From: Epichloe hybrida
Taxonomy: Eukaryota; Ascomycota; Sordariomycetes; Hypocreales; Clavicipitaceae
Reading direction: 5' to 3'
DNA: 64,000 nucleotides
Assembly (NCBI GenBank): GCA_019022495.1
Contig: JAFEKR010000033.1
Location: forward strand, 248,001-312,000
Position 1 is the stretch's first letter. Each line of letters begins with the position of its first letter. Positions 33,431-45,619 of the stretch are shown one piece after another. The position numbers were made by a program, and so were the translations under genes. A model generated the notes under the pieces. It saw only the letters and a program-made list of their open reading frames with translations. It did no database searches and was not told the DNA's origin.

Positions 33431-33791
33431 CTTTACTAAATACTAAAATTAATAAATTTTTTAATAGGCCTTTTCCCTTTAATTAGCATTATAACCTATA
33501 TTATAATAGATAAAAATCTAGAAAACCTACCCTTAAATTTGCCTCCCTTACTAGGTTATAGTAGCTTTAATAAACTCTATATTACTATATAAGTATTTAG
33601 TAAGTAAAATAATATAGCTTTTAGTAAAAGTAGTATTTCCCTAAAAACCCTAATAAATAGCATTTAATAACCTTACTCTAGCTAGCTTAACTATAATTAT
33701 AGTGGCTATTAAAGGGCTCCTTAAGACACTAGAATTTAATAAATATACTCCTAAAAAACTAACTATAGCTACTAGCTTAAGGTAATATTTA

Positions 33792-33799
33792 CTAATAAT
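33792..33799. other. Target-site duplication, left copy (hAT-like element)
   Basis: CTAATAAT, repeated at 35729-35736. Confidence 0.75.
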
Positions 33800-35728
33800 C
33801 AGAGTATTGCACTAAAACGTGTAGTGTAGTGTAGTATTTATAGTGTAGTGTAGTAACTACACTATAAACTACACTACACTATAAACTACACTAACTATAA
33901 GGAAAAAAAAACTACATTACACTAACTATAAAAAAAAAAAACTATAATACATTACACTACAAATTTTTTTTCCTAAACTACACTAACTACAAACACTACA
34001 AATGTAGTATTAGACTTTTTATTAGTTATTAGTATTATTAGTATTATAAGGATTAAAAGAATGCTAGTTATAAAAAGCTTTTATTATTACCTATTTTATT
34101 TAATTAGTTATAGAATTTATAATATTATATTATTTTAGTAATTTTACTATAACTAAGTAAGGTTATATATAATATTATACTTTTTAATAATACTATTTAA
34201 CTTAATACTTTATTTCCCTAATATAACTTAAAGAAAAACCTTCTTATTATATTATTTACTATTTCTATAAATTATTATTATTACTTATTTTAAAAAAACT
34301 ATAAAAAGAACTACTAGTAAACTTAATATAAGTAGCTTATTATATCTTATTATAGCTTATTATAGCTTATAATAGCTTATAATAGCTTATAATAGCTTAT
34401 AATAGCTTATAATAGCTTATAATAGCTTATAATAGCTTATAATAGCTTATAATAGCTTATAATAGCTTATAATACTAATATTACTAATATTACTAAGATT
34501 ACTAGTATTACTAAGATTACTAAGATTACTAAGATTACTTATAATATTATTAGTGTTAAAGTTTAATAATAAATAAATAATAAATAAATAATAAATAAAT
34601 AACTTAAATATAAATACTAGTAATTATAAGTAAATTACTATAGTAAAAGCTATAGTTTTTAATAACTTAGTATTTTAAGGTTTTTAAAAATATTAATATT
34701 ATAAAAATGTTTTCTCTTTTGTGTTTTTTTAAAATAATAATAAAAGTAAAATAATAGTAATTATAGTAATAATAGTAATTAAGGTTATTAAAGTTATTAA
34801 AGCTTTTATAATAAGTATAGTATATTATATAAAACTAAGTCCTAGTATTATTTTTAAAAACAAGTTAAACTTATTTTTTATAGCTTATTTAAGCTATATA
34901 GGGTAATTAAAATAATACTATTAGTTATCTATTAATAAATTATAAATATTAGTCTATTATATTCTTTCTTTATGTATTATTATAATAAGATATATAAAGT
35001 TACTATATATAACTTCTTAAAGCTTTAGAATTATAAAGCTTAAAGTAATATTTAATTAGTTTAAATAGTAAATAAATAGTTTAAGCTTTTTTTAAGTTCT
35101 TATTATATTAATAATAATATTAAAGTACTAAGTATATATTCTATTAACTTTTATATATTTATTTAGATTTCTAATTTAATTTAATTATATTAGTTTAAGG
35201 TATTTTTTAATTAAATTAATAATAAAAATATAAAATAATTAATAATAATAGTAAATAAAATAATTAGAAGGTTTTTCTTAAAGTTATATTAGTAAAATAA
35301 AGTAATAAGTATAATAGTATTATTAAAAAGGTATAATATTATAAATAACCCTAGTTATAGTAAAATTCTTAAAAAAAGGTAAATATTATAAATTCTATAA
35401 CTAATTAAGTAAAATAGGTAATAATAAAAGCTTCTATATAACTAGCTTTCTTTTAATCCTTATAATAACATTATATAATAAAAAGGCCCACTTTTTTTAC
35501 TAACACTATATTGTAGTTTTTGTAGTTAGTGTAGTTAGTAATTACACTAACTACACTACACTATAAGTAAAAAAAAACTATAATACACTACACTATAAAA
35601 AAAAAAAACTATAATACACTAACTATAAAAAAAAAACTACAATACATTAACTATAAGAAAAAAAAACTACACTATAAATACAAGTTTTTCCTAAAAACTA
35701 CACTAACTACACTATAAACAATACTCTG
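33800..35728. mobile_element. hAT-like DNA transposon nested in the MULE
   Basis: A 1,929-bp element with 10-bp perfect terminal inverted repeats CAGAGTATTG and subterminal arrays of the motif TGTAGTG / CACTACA at both ends. It is flanked by the 8-bp direct duplication CTAATAAT. CAG-starting ends, 8-bp duplications and subterminal motif arrays are hAT hallmarks. No transposase is recognisable, so it is non-autonomous or fully decayed. Internally it carries a tandem array of a 10-bp unit (34337-34473). Confidence 0.72.
34337..34473. repeat. Tandem array of TAGCTTATAA
   Basis: About 13 head-to-tail copies of the decamer with little variation, inside the hAT-like element. Confidence 0.9.
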
Positions 35729-35736
35729 CTAATAAT

Positions 35737-36160
35737 TCTAGTTATTAGAAATAGTATTATAAAGAGTAAGGCTATTATAATTATAATAAATTAATTAATC
35801 CTTTTAGGTATATAATATATTATAAATTTATAAAGTAATAAAAGTAGTAAATCTTATACCTTTTAAACTATATAAGCCTTTAACCTTAAAGTATTAGTAT
35901 AATAATTTATAATAATAAAGATAAAGAGCTTTATTTTATACCTAAAGATATTTATAATTAATACTAAAGAGCTTATTAAGATAAATTAGCTAGCTATATA
36001 TTTACCTAGTAGTTTATTAAGGAATTATAAGAGAGAGGCTTGCCTTATAAGTATATTTATAATAATAATAATCACATTAAAAGCGCTATTTAAACTTACC
36101 TTTTTTATATTAAAAATAGAAGGTTTTTTTTAGAATTTATTAGCATAAACTATACCTATA
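35737..36160 (+). pseudogene. MULE transposase remnant, upstream part
   Basis: Decayed coding sequence of the host MULE between the hAT-like element and the gypsy insertion. The last 20 or so codons (RRFFLEFISINYTY) align in frame with the piece starting at 42494. How far upstream the transposase extends cannot be resolved by eye. Confidence 0.6.
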
Positions 36161-36421
36161 TGTTAGGAGTGCAGAGGTTAAAGATAGGATGTTTATTAAA
36201 GCGAGTCTTTGGAGAACCTTTAGGCTATGCGGATAATAAAGAGGCTAGCTAGCTATAAGATAGCCACGTGCTTATAAAGCAAGGTATTTATTAAAGACTA
36301 CGCATATTATTAGTGCTAGGTTAGAGATTAAAACCTTTACGCACCTGCCCCTAGCTAGCATCTATCTAGCAGTAACTACAATAGTCTTAGCTATCACTTT
36401 GTTCTTAACCTTTTAGTGTAA
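36161..36421 (+). repeat. LTR-like inverted end, left copy
   Basis: 261 bp that match the reverse complement of 42228-42488 with 22 differences counted by eye, all of them transitions (C/T or G/A), about 92% identity. The homology runs up to TTTTAGTGTAA, a few bases past a plausible LTR end. Confidence 0.85.
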
Positions 36422-36939
36422 ATTATATATAGGCCCCTAAGGTAGTGTTTTCCCCTCTTCTAATTTAATCGCATAAGTGTAACCTCCTAGTTTAGGAAGC
36501 TTACTTACTAACTCTTTAGAAAAAACATCTATAAACTCCCTATATTCTTCTAGGATTATTAGTGTAAGGCACTTAGTGCTCTTATCCTAATTTAACGTAG
36601 CTTCTTTATTACTTATGTTTTCTAAAATTAGCATAACTATAATACCTTTGCTTTTTTACTATAAATAAGTATACTTAAGGATTTATATAGTTACTTTACT
36701 ATTTATTTATATATCTATTACTACTAAGTCCTTTAATTAGCCTTTTCCTTTTCCTTTTTAATTTTTATTTTCTAGAATACTTAGCTTAATCTTTATTACT
36801 TCTAATAATAAAGTAACTACTACTATTTTTTTCTCTTTATATACTTACTACTTACTATAAGTAAAGGAAAGATATTCTATTATTACTAGATATCTCTAGT
36901 ATTTATGCTCCTAATATATAATTATAGGGGCCTGCGACA

Positions 36940-38600
36940 AGCTGGCAAAAGAAGCCATAGTCCGGCTCCTAAACGCTGTCCTTAAAGTAAGGTATTTCCT
37001 AGCCTAATTCTAGACCGCTAGAGTGGTAGTAATTAGGAAACTAGGCAAGATAATAAAAGAGATAAGGAGGGCTAACGCTTAGAGGCCTATCTCCTTACTA
37101 AATATTATAGGAAAAATCATAGAAGCAGTAATTATAAAGTGACTTATAGCCTTTGCTAAGGCAGAAGGACTCCTCCTAGAGCTATAGATAAGGAATAGGA
37201 TAAATAGGTTAATAGAGACTGTAATTAGGGTCTTAGTAAAGTGCGTAAGAGAGGCCTAGAGTAAGGGCGAAATTGCCTTACTTACCTAGATAGATATCTT
37301 ATTTGCTTTTAATAAAGTTAGCTACCTATACCTAATTTACTTACTAATCCTAATAGGAATCCCTTACTAGCTAATAGCTATAATATAAAGCTTCCTAGTA
37401 GATAAAATAAGCTAGCTTAGCTTTAATAGAGGACTCTCTAGACCCTTTAAGATTAAGGCTAGCACCTTATAAGGATCTCCCCTTTTACTAATTCTCTTTC
37501 TCCTTTACTTTACGAAACTTTACGCATGCCTTTAGGCTATTCTAGGCATAGTAATAATTAGATTTACTAATAACATAAACATTATAGTATTTAGTAAAAA
37601 TATAGTGTAAACCTAGAGAAAACTTAAGGCTACTTAGAAAATCTATAAGGATTAGGTAAAGGAAGTAGGAGTAAAGTTTAACCTAGTAAAAACTAAACTT
37701 ATATACTTTAGTAAGGCCTATAGGCCCCTATAGGCTAGAGTCTAGCTTAGTATAGAGAAGATAGCGCTAATAAAGGTATGCTAATTCCTTAGGGTATAGG
37801 TAAATAGGAAACTTAACTAGAGCGCTTATAAGAATATTCTTAAGGGAAAACTAGCCTAGTAGTAGCTTACACTCTTTATATTAGTAGTGTTAGTATAGGG
37901 CATTAGCTTTAGAGATACCTAGCTTATATATACATAGGTAATTTAGCCTATTCTTACCTATAGGGCAAGCGCTTACTACACCCTAACTAAGAAAGGAGGA
38001 AAACTATAAGGAATAGTTAGAAGTTTTATAGTAAACTAATTAACCTATCTCTAGACTATAGCTAGAGTGTTTAAGGCTATACTAATTACTTAGCTAGAAG
38101 TTAAAACTTATATCCCCCCCCTAGACCTTTACCTAAATAAGATAAAGCAGAAGTTTAAGGAAAGGATTATACTTAGTAAAATAATAAATAAGATATAGGC
38201 TATAGCTAACTTAGTGTAAATAGTACTATAACATAGAAGAAGACCCTTACTTACTAATAATAAACTAGATATATAACTATATAAGGAGTAAAAGAAAAGA
38301 TAGGAAAACTAGTATTCTAATAGGTAATAGAGATAATATAGGCATAGGAGAGAGCTAATAAAGGAACTACTTACTTACCTATAACCTAAAGGAAATCTAG
38401 AAATTTCACACTAGGCTTAATAAGTATATCTTCTCTATAATAGTATAATTATATATAGGAAAGATTAGCCTTAATAAGTTCCTCTTCTAAAGGCATATTC
38501 CTAGGGTAGCTTTGCCCCTATATAGCTATAGTTATATAGTTAAAGACTAGTACTATATAATTATTAACTACGCTAACTATAACTATAGACGCCTCTAAAT
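36940..38600 (+). mobile_element. LINE (Tad-like) reverse transcriptase remnant
   Basis: Plus-strand translation, read through stops, shows the order of a non-LTR reverse transcriptase. There is a LLNAVLKV stretch, then RPISLLNIIGKIIEAVIIKW, a decayed DIxxAFNKVSY block, LLILIGIPY, SFLVDKIS...LSFNRGLSRPFKIKA, GSPLLLILFLLYFTKLYA, and a decayed F-x-D-D block at about 37557-37580 where both Asp codons read as Asn. This fits Tad/I-clade LINEs common in filamentous fungi. Stops fall mainly at expected Trp/Gln codons. The exact ends are unclear; 36940 is where the gypsy relic stops and 38600 is approximate. Confidence 0.75.
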
Positions 38601-40440
38601 AAGATAGCCTAGAGATATATAGGAGGTAAGGCTAGCCTTAGATAATCCCCTAAAGGTAAGATATATTATAAAGTAGTTCCTTAGTATAAGAAGACTCTAA
38701 TACTATATATTAGCATAAGACCTAGCCTTTAGTTAATATAAACTAGGGGAGGATCTAGGCTACCCTAGAGGTAACTAAACTAACTAATAAATAGACACTA
38801 TAGATAACTAGAGAGAGGCACTAGGTAAAATAGTGTAGCTATAGAGGCAGGCTAGATATAAGGTAAAATTACACTATAATAGGAAGACTATAGGTCTAGA
38901 ATAGTTATTAGATTAATTTTAAGTTAAAAAGCTATAGGTATTATTTTACACTAGCTTACTACTACCCCTTTACTAACCTAGAATTAGCCCTATTTCTCCT
39001 TAGGAATAGGGATTATATTCTCTATTACCTTACTCTTACCCTTAGCTAATAGGCTAGTGGCTAGGAGCTAGTTTATCTTTACTACTTAGGCATTAAGCTA
39101 CTAGAGCTAAAAGATAACCTTATTATATTATTCCTTCGCAAACCTAGACCTAGCTAGGTCTAGGCTTACTATAGTAGCCTTTTTTTCTTAGCGTGGTTTT
39201 TAGCATAGAGTTTCTTAACCTAAGCTATATAGTTCTCTAGGGCCTAGATAATTAAAGTTAGCTATAGAATAAAGCTACTACTAAGCTAGAGTAAAACCAC
39301 TTATATTACTCCTAGTAACTATACTAGCCTAGGTCTTAACTAACCACTAATATTCCCCTTACTAGCTAGTAATGTTTAGCTATAAGTAAATTAGCACTAG
39401 AGTAAGCTTAGAATAAGCGTAGGAGTTAATATTACCTTAATATATATATAATTATAGACCTAATAATTAAAATAGGCATTAGATATTACCCCTTTATATA
39501 TAGATTAGCCCTACCCCTAGACTAGAAATAAACTAACTTACTAATAATATTATAGCACTAATAGCCCTTATATTTAATAGATTGCGTCTTATAAGATATA
39601 CACTAGATCTCTTATAGCTTACCTAGCTACCCTAGGTTAGACTTAGAAATAGGGTAAAATAAAGGTAAAGGGGACTTACTTCTAGGCCTTTTACCTTTAC
39701 CTAATCTAATTACTTCTAGGTTAGGGACTTCCTTAGATACTTATCTAAGGTTATAAGTTCCTAGGTAAATTAAAGCTAGAATAGCACTAAAAATAAGGTA
39801 CTTATAGAGCTTAGTAATATTATAGCGTGTTTTTCTATGTAAAACATTAGTATTTAAACTAGCACTAGACTAGAGAAGCCTTAAATAGCTTCTAAAAGGG
39901 ATAGGAAGGAAAAGAACCTATAGGAAATTTATTATAAGAAAAGGAAAAAGGTTAGAACCTTAAGGGGGGAGAAGCTCTCTTTTATACTTAAGAGAGAGGG
40001 GGGGGGGGACTAACTATAATATTAGCTAGAAAACAAAGCATAAGATAAGTAAACGCATAGATAGCACGTAACTAATCTAGGAGCGAAACCGCCTAGTTAC
40101 TAGGCCTAAATTACCTACCCCTTACTATAATTAAATAAAACCATATGCTTAGACTTTATAAGACATTTAGACTAGTACTAGGTTAGATTTAGCTAAAAAG
40201 TAAGGCACTAGAAGAGTTAGAAGTAAAGCGAATAAAAAGTGAATTATTATTATAAATCTAAATTTACTATACCCTAGGGTAAAGTAAGAGACATAGAGCT
40301 AGGTTAGAGTAAGACTAGACTAGTACTAAAGGGAGTTAGTTAGGACTATTACTACACTTTTTCCTTTCTTTTTTATTTTCTTTAGGATAAGGCTAGCGTA
40401 AGCTAGCACTAAACACCTATGATTAATTACACCTAATGCG
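38601..40440. other. Unassigned RIP-degraded DNA inside the nested transposon
   Basis: AT-rich sequence without readable coding relics. It may be the 3' part of the LINE or another decayed insertion. It includes a run of 10 G at about 39999-40008. Confidence 0.5.
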
Positions 40441-42227
40441 GCGCAGACCTAGAAGAGGGTTAGCGCTAGCTTGTTTATAGATATAAGGGGGTTTTTCTTC
40501 CTAGTAAAGGGTTTTCCCTCTTAACTAAGCGAATGGAGTACTAGGAACAGCTACATAGTTAGCTAGCTAGCGTAAAGAATATATATAATTATAGGTAAAT
40601 ACTCTTTAATCTAGTCTATACCTAGAATTATCCCTTTACCTATATTAGTAATAAAGTAGCTAACTTAGTAAACCTTTATAAATCCTATACTATCTTTTAT
40701 CTTAACTAATTTTTTTAGAATTCCTTAATATAAAATTACTTTTTTACTTACACTCTTTAATATCCTATTTAATTAGATTATATTCTTCTAATCCTTTTTT
40801 AATAATAATTTTAAATAAATTATTAAAGACTATATACCTATATTAAATAGCGCTTATATAGCTAATTACTAGTTATCTTATTATAAAGATACTTATATTC
40901 TTATTTTATTATCTATAGGGTATTCTATAGTAAGATTATATTCCTAGGTCTATACTAATTAAACTAGTATTATATTAGGAGATATAGCTTTATTACTACT
41001 TTCCTTATACTTCTTAGTTATATATTTAGTACTTTTATAGGTAAAATAATCTAGTGCTTAATAAGTTAGTATAGTATGCCTAGGCTTTCTATATTTATAG
41101 CACACTAAGGATAATCTTTTCCCTTAGTCTTTGCTTTATTACTATACCTTATTTATAAGTAATATAAAATAAGAGTATTATCTCTTTCTCTTAAAGTCCT
41201 AACCTTTTTTATTATTTTAGCCTAAACCTATTATAACCTTTACTTTCTTACCCTAGCCTTATAGTTAGCTTTAGGTTATTAGGATTTATTAACTAATTAT
41301 TTACTTCCTTATAGTATTATTTAAGCTATTTAGAAAGATTATAATTCTTAGATATATAGGGATTTCTTTAGGTAACTTAGCTTTTACCTTATCCTAGGCT
41401 TATATAAAGGATTAAAATAATTAGTTATTCTTTTACCTAAGATTTAGTAATAACCTTATTACTTCTAAGTATCTTACACTTATATTTATTATTCTAGTTT
41501 TTAACTATTCTAGGAAATTTACCTAGGTAATTAATAAATAATTTATATGCTTATTTATAGTTATATAATGTATTTACTATTACTTTATATTACTAGCTAG
41601 GTAGCTGCCTATATACACTACCTTAGTTATATTATTCTTAAAGGTATAGTAATTTAATTTAAATAATATATCTAAGTTTACTAAGAAATTCTATAGGCTT
41701 TTATATATTTCCCCTTTATATATAGGTATTTTTATTTATATTTTAATAAGATTACCTTACTATATAATTACTACTATATTACTATAGACTATAGGTAAAA
41801 TTATAGCTAATATTTAAGGGGTAATTATAAGTCTAGATTAAGGGGTAATTATAGGTTTAGTTTAAGGTTTAGCTAATCCTAGATTTGCCTTAAGCTCTCT
41901 AATTTACGCCTCTATCTATAAGACCTCTTATTTTCTCTAAAGGTAATATAGCTTAGCTTATATAACCTTATAGTATTACTATAATGCCCTTTTTTCTTTA
42001 GTTATATTATCTATACCTTTACTTAAATTAGGATTAAGTGGCGTTTATTACACCTTATTATTTATAGTTTTAGATTATAGGGGTTCTTTATCTTCCTAAT
42101 TATCCCTAGCTTTATTATTATAAGGTACTAGCGTGTTTCTTATAGATCTTTAGAGTATTAGCTATATAATAATCTAGCTAATGGTTTATATTATTAAAAA
42201 GGTTAAGAGAGATTAATTTATTATAGC

Positions 42228-42488
42228 TTATACTAAAAGGTTAAGAATAAAGTAATAGCTAAGACTATTATAGTTATTACTAGATAGATGCTAGCTAGGG
42301 GTAGGTATGTAAAGGTTTTAATCTCTAACCTAGCACTAATAATATACGTAGTCTTTAATAAATACCTTACTTTATAAGCATATAGCTATCTTATAGCTAG
42401 CTAGCCTCTTTGTTATTTACATAGCCTAAAGGTTCTCCGAAGACTTACTTTAATAAACATCCTATCTTTAACCTCTGCGCTCCTAACA
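42228..42488 (-). repeat. LTR-like inverted end, right copy
   Basis: Reverse complement of the left copy at 36161-36421 with about 92% identity. Read on the minus strand it starts TGTTAGGAGCGCAGAGG. Confidence 0.85.
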
Positions 42489-42493
42489 CTATA

Positions 42494-43500
42494 AGACAAA
42501 CTACTAAGGTCTTTATCTATTAAATATTATCACTATTATAGATTAAAAATTAATTATAAATATTATATTTAGCTTTACTAGAACTAAAAAAGAAGAGGGC
42601 TATTATTAAATACTAGCCTTATTAGAAGAAATTCGCTATAAGCTTTAAATACTAGCCCCTAAGGTTATTATAATAGACTTTAAAAAGGCACTAAAAAACG
42701 CCCTTAAGGTTATTTAGCCTAATACATAGTAGTAGCTTTATATATAGTATATTTAAGTAAATATTAAGAATAACTTCTATAAGAATTAAATTAATAATAA
42801 TAATAATAATAATAATAACAATAATAATAATAAATTAAAGGCTAAAGCCTTTAATAATAGCCTAATAGGAGCTTTTTTAGCGTTTAAAAAGCTACTTTAC
42901 TTAGATATAATTAGCGATTTTTATTCTATTTAGATGCTTATAATTAATATATATAAATTATAGTAATCTATAATCCTTTACTATATAGAAAAGATATATC
43001 TTTTAGTTAAGTAATAGTAAGCTTATTATTTTATAAAGGAATTTTAAAATTTTAGTAAATAGGTAAATAGTTTTATAGAGGTCTCTTATAAAGCCCTAAA
43101 ACTTAACCTATTTATAAGAACTAGTAACTTTCTATTACTTATAAATAGAATTTATTAAATACTTAAGACCTAAGAGTGTAATTATTATACCTATATAGCT
43201 AATAATAAAGTTAAGTAATGATTTTTAATTAATTATAAGGAATAGCTTAGTAAGCTACTTATATAGATTTCTTACTAAGCTATTAACCTTCTAATTAAGT
43301 AATATAAGCTTATTTAAGCTTATAAAACTAGAAAGTAAGCGCTTTAACCTTATATAGGCTATTTTACTAGGTAGTTTAGTCTCCCTTATACTTATTATAT
43401 TTTAATAAAGAAAACTAACTCTAAGCTACTATAAAAACATAAAATTAATTACTATTAGTAGTTATAGAGGCCCTTAGTAAAACCCTAATTTAATTTCTTA
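42494..43500 (+). pseudogene. MULE transposase remnant, downstream part
   Basis: It continues the frame broken by the gypsy insertion. One reading frame holds KTNY, EEGYY, LALLEEIR, LAPKVIIIDFKKALKNALKV and VNIKNNFYKN, with TAG/TAA at positions where Trp or Gln is expected. These blocks correspond to the central part of MULE transposases around the catalytic Asp and the CxxWH region. The 3' limit is approximate. Confidence 0.75.
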
Positions 43501-44105
43501 CTTACTATTATATAAATTATAGCTAACTTTAACTTCTAGAACCTTAATAACCTATACCTTTATATTTATAATCCTATACCTATCTTAACTTATTAGTAAA
43601 AGGTAGTAATAAATAGAAAAAATACTTAATATTACTCTTTAAGCTAGAATAATAATAATAGTTAATAACTTAAGCCTTAATTAAGCTAATAAGGCATATA
43701 AAGGCCACTTATACTAAGTATTTAAAGAGACTATATATAAGCTAAGATTAATACTACTATAAGAAATTAATACTACTAGTAGTAAGAAGCCCTATTCTCT
43801 TAATAATTAAATACTAATATAAATAATAAGTAAAGAGAAATAATTAAAGGATAAAGCTCTCTTAAGATTAAGGAATTTATTCCTTTAATACTATTACTAC
43901 TATTATAGCTAATAAATATAACTAGATAGGTAATTAAGGTACCTAAGTAGCTAGAATAACTAATAATTCTAGCCTAAAAGTATATACTTTTAAAGAAAAC
44001 ACTAGAAAACGCGTTTTTAAGTAATTTAAAGCTTACTTATAGCAGTGCTATTAAGAAATTATATAATTTTATATAAGTATATTTTTATTTAATTAAGGGT
44101 ATTTA

Positions 44106-44229
44106 CTACTATATATTTATACTATAAATATACTATAGCTTATAGTAATAGGGATGCTAGCCTAAAATCAGGGCGTGGTGGGGTATTCTGCGTACCTAGC
44201 AAAAAATCGCTGCGCCCCGAGCAATTCAC
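44106..44229 (-). repeat. Right terminal inverted repeat of the MULE
   Basis: Partner of 33308-33430. The outer 36 bp are identical and the inner stretch near 44106-44139 matches the left inner stretch. It ends GAGCAATTCAC. Confidence 0.9.
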
Positions 44230-44237
44230 GTCCCATC
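44230..44237. other. Target-site duplication, right copy (host MULE)
   Basis: GTCCCATC, identical to 33300-33307. Confidence 0.85.
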
Positions 44238-45619
44238 GTCAATCCCCCCAATCGCTCAGCCCTCTAACCCGGGCCTACCGAGTGCTCCGTAATCCGTACG
44301 GCCATCCTCATTCCCCGCGCTACGCGAGCTTTGATTGTAGACTACTTGTGGCATGTTTCTCTCAACGGGAGACGCAATTTTTGCCGATTCCCAGTGGTTG
44401 CATTGCTCCAACGAGTGACCAAGATTAGACCATCCCCTTTTTGCGCTGGAGTGACGGTTGAACCCAAGACATGCCGTGACAACGAGAATCCCTCGTACCA
44501 CGTCCTCTTGTGACAATACCTGCATGAACGGTATTAGCAGGCCTGCCATACTGACTAATGAGTGCATATGCAAGTGCACGGCACTTTCTCCCCTGTTGCC
44601 CCATCTTCTTCTGTCCTTGACATCAATCAGTGGCAGGATTCGTTTGGTTTCAAGGGCATCCTTGTCAAGTGAACACGGAGTACTCCGTACTCCGTAATAT
44701 TACTGCCAACTTGTCTCTAAAACGGAACGCGCGGGCACCCTTGTCATGAATTTGATTATCTCATGCACCTTCTGTGCAACTCTTCTCCAAACTATTACCT
44801 GTACTTCCACCGGACTCAAGACATATGTAAGCGTTCTATCTGATGTATACTCCAAAAAGTTCATGAAAAGACCTCTTCGCAAGTTCTGTGGGGGGTGAGT
44901 GCTTGGAGCTTGCTTATGAACCAGCCAGCCCACTTTGTAGCAGGTCCAGCAGCCAACCTGCTCCATCCCGAGGCCCTCAGAGTAGACTCCAGACACCAGA
45001 ATCCGGGGCGCGGCTCAACGATAGCGGCGTGAGTCTGCTTATCTCGTCCCGGCTGAAAGCAATATCCAGGAATGAATGAACAAACGCTGTACGGAATAGC
45101 CTCGAAAGTCCTGAAAAAGAGCCGCTTCTTACGGCACAGTGTGTGTTTTCTATCCATGTGACTGGTTCGCTTCCTCCCGCTCCCCACCACAGCTAGCCAC
45201 GAAAACAATATTCTTTTTGGGTGCACACACATGGCTTCCGAGGGCTGTGACAGCGCCAGCCTGTACGCATCTAGATTTGGTACTCTCAACTTTGGCGTCA
45301 GGTATACAAAGAACTAAGATGAGCACGATGTGTTGTTGCCTGCGGCCCCGTACAATGAATGCAGTCAACTCTACGGATTACTGCTCTCCTCGATCAAAAG
45401 TCATATCACGTTCACGCGAGGCACAATATTCACTGGTACTAAAAACGTTATTGTCAACATATTGAACTAATGAAAAAGTCATTACATATGCCCCGAATAT
45501 GAACCGATATTTTAGTTTACCAGTACAAGCAAATGCACCTGCTCCGTCTTTGCAAGCTGATAGGACAAAATAAACCTGTTCCCTCTTGACAGAACATCAG
45601 CATCCCCTTCGACATCATC
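44238..45619. other. Intergenic between the transposon and eIF3b
   Basis: Normal base composition resumes at once. Two overlapping TACTCCGTA motifs lie at 44681-44696. Open frames of up to 142 codons on the minus strand (44861-45289) show no family resemblance and are not called. Confidence 0.5.

Larger units (their letters stand above)
36161..42488 (-). mobile_element. Ty3/gypsy-derived insertion with inverted LTR-like ends
   Basis: A 6,328-bp insertion that begins TGTTAGG and ends CCTAACA, flanked by CTATA (36156-36160 and 42489-42493), as expected for LTR-element integrase. The two 261-bp ends are inverted relative to each other. The interior carries gypsy coding relics on the minus strand. 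A gag zinc knuckle of the CYKCxKPGH type lies near 41040-41120, a protease-to-RT segment with a decayed LGIDWL-like motif near 40600, and a segment at 36430-36540 reading EEYREFIDVFSKELVSKLPK, a conserved gypsy pol stretch. All are full of stops. A LINE is inserted into it. The orientation given is that of gag-pol. Confidence 0.72.
33308..44229 (+). mobile_element. RIP-degraded Mutator-like (MULE) transposon with nested insertions
   Basis: A 10,922-bp AT-rich block bounded by 123/124-bp terminal inverted repeats and an 8-bp target duplication. MULE transposase is recognisable on the plus strand in two pieces, up to 36160 and from 42494, ending around 43500. The join reads through NYTYKTNY, a common MULE signature, and later IIIDFKKALKNALK and a decayed LCIWHI-type motif. 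Stops within the frame are TAG/TAA at expected Trp/Gln positions and I saw no frameshift in the stretch I followed, as expected from C-to-T mutation by RIP. Without the nested insertions the element would be about 2.65 kb, a normal MULE size. CpA and TpG are scarce and TpA abundant. No ORF of 60 codons survives. Confidence 0.85.

Noticed and set aside
33308..44229. Centromere-like AT island or mitochondrial insertion
   Set aside because: Clean inverted ends, an 8-bp duplication and decayed transposase and reverse-transcriptase reading frames explain the composition as RIP-mutated transposons.
33308..44229. Starship-type giant element
   Set aside because: No tyrosine-recombinase captain gene, no cargo genes, and long inverted repeats with an 8-bp duplication fit a MULE instead.
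44861..45289. 142-codon minus-strand ORF
   Set aside because: No domain, no family resemblance and no codon pattern like its neighbours; treated as chance.
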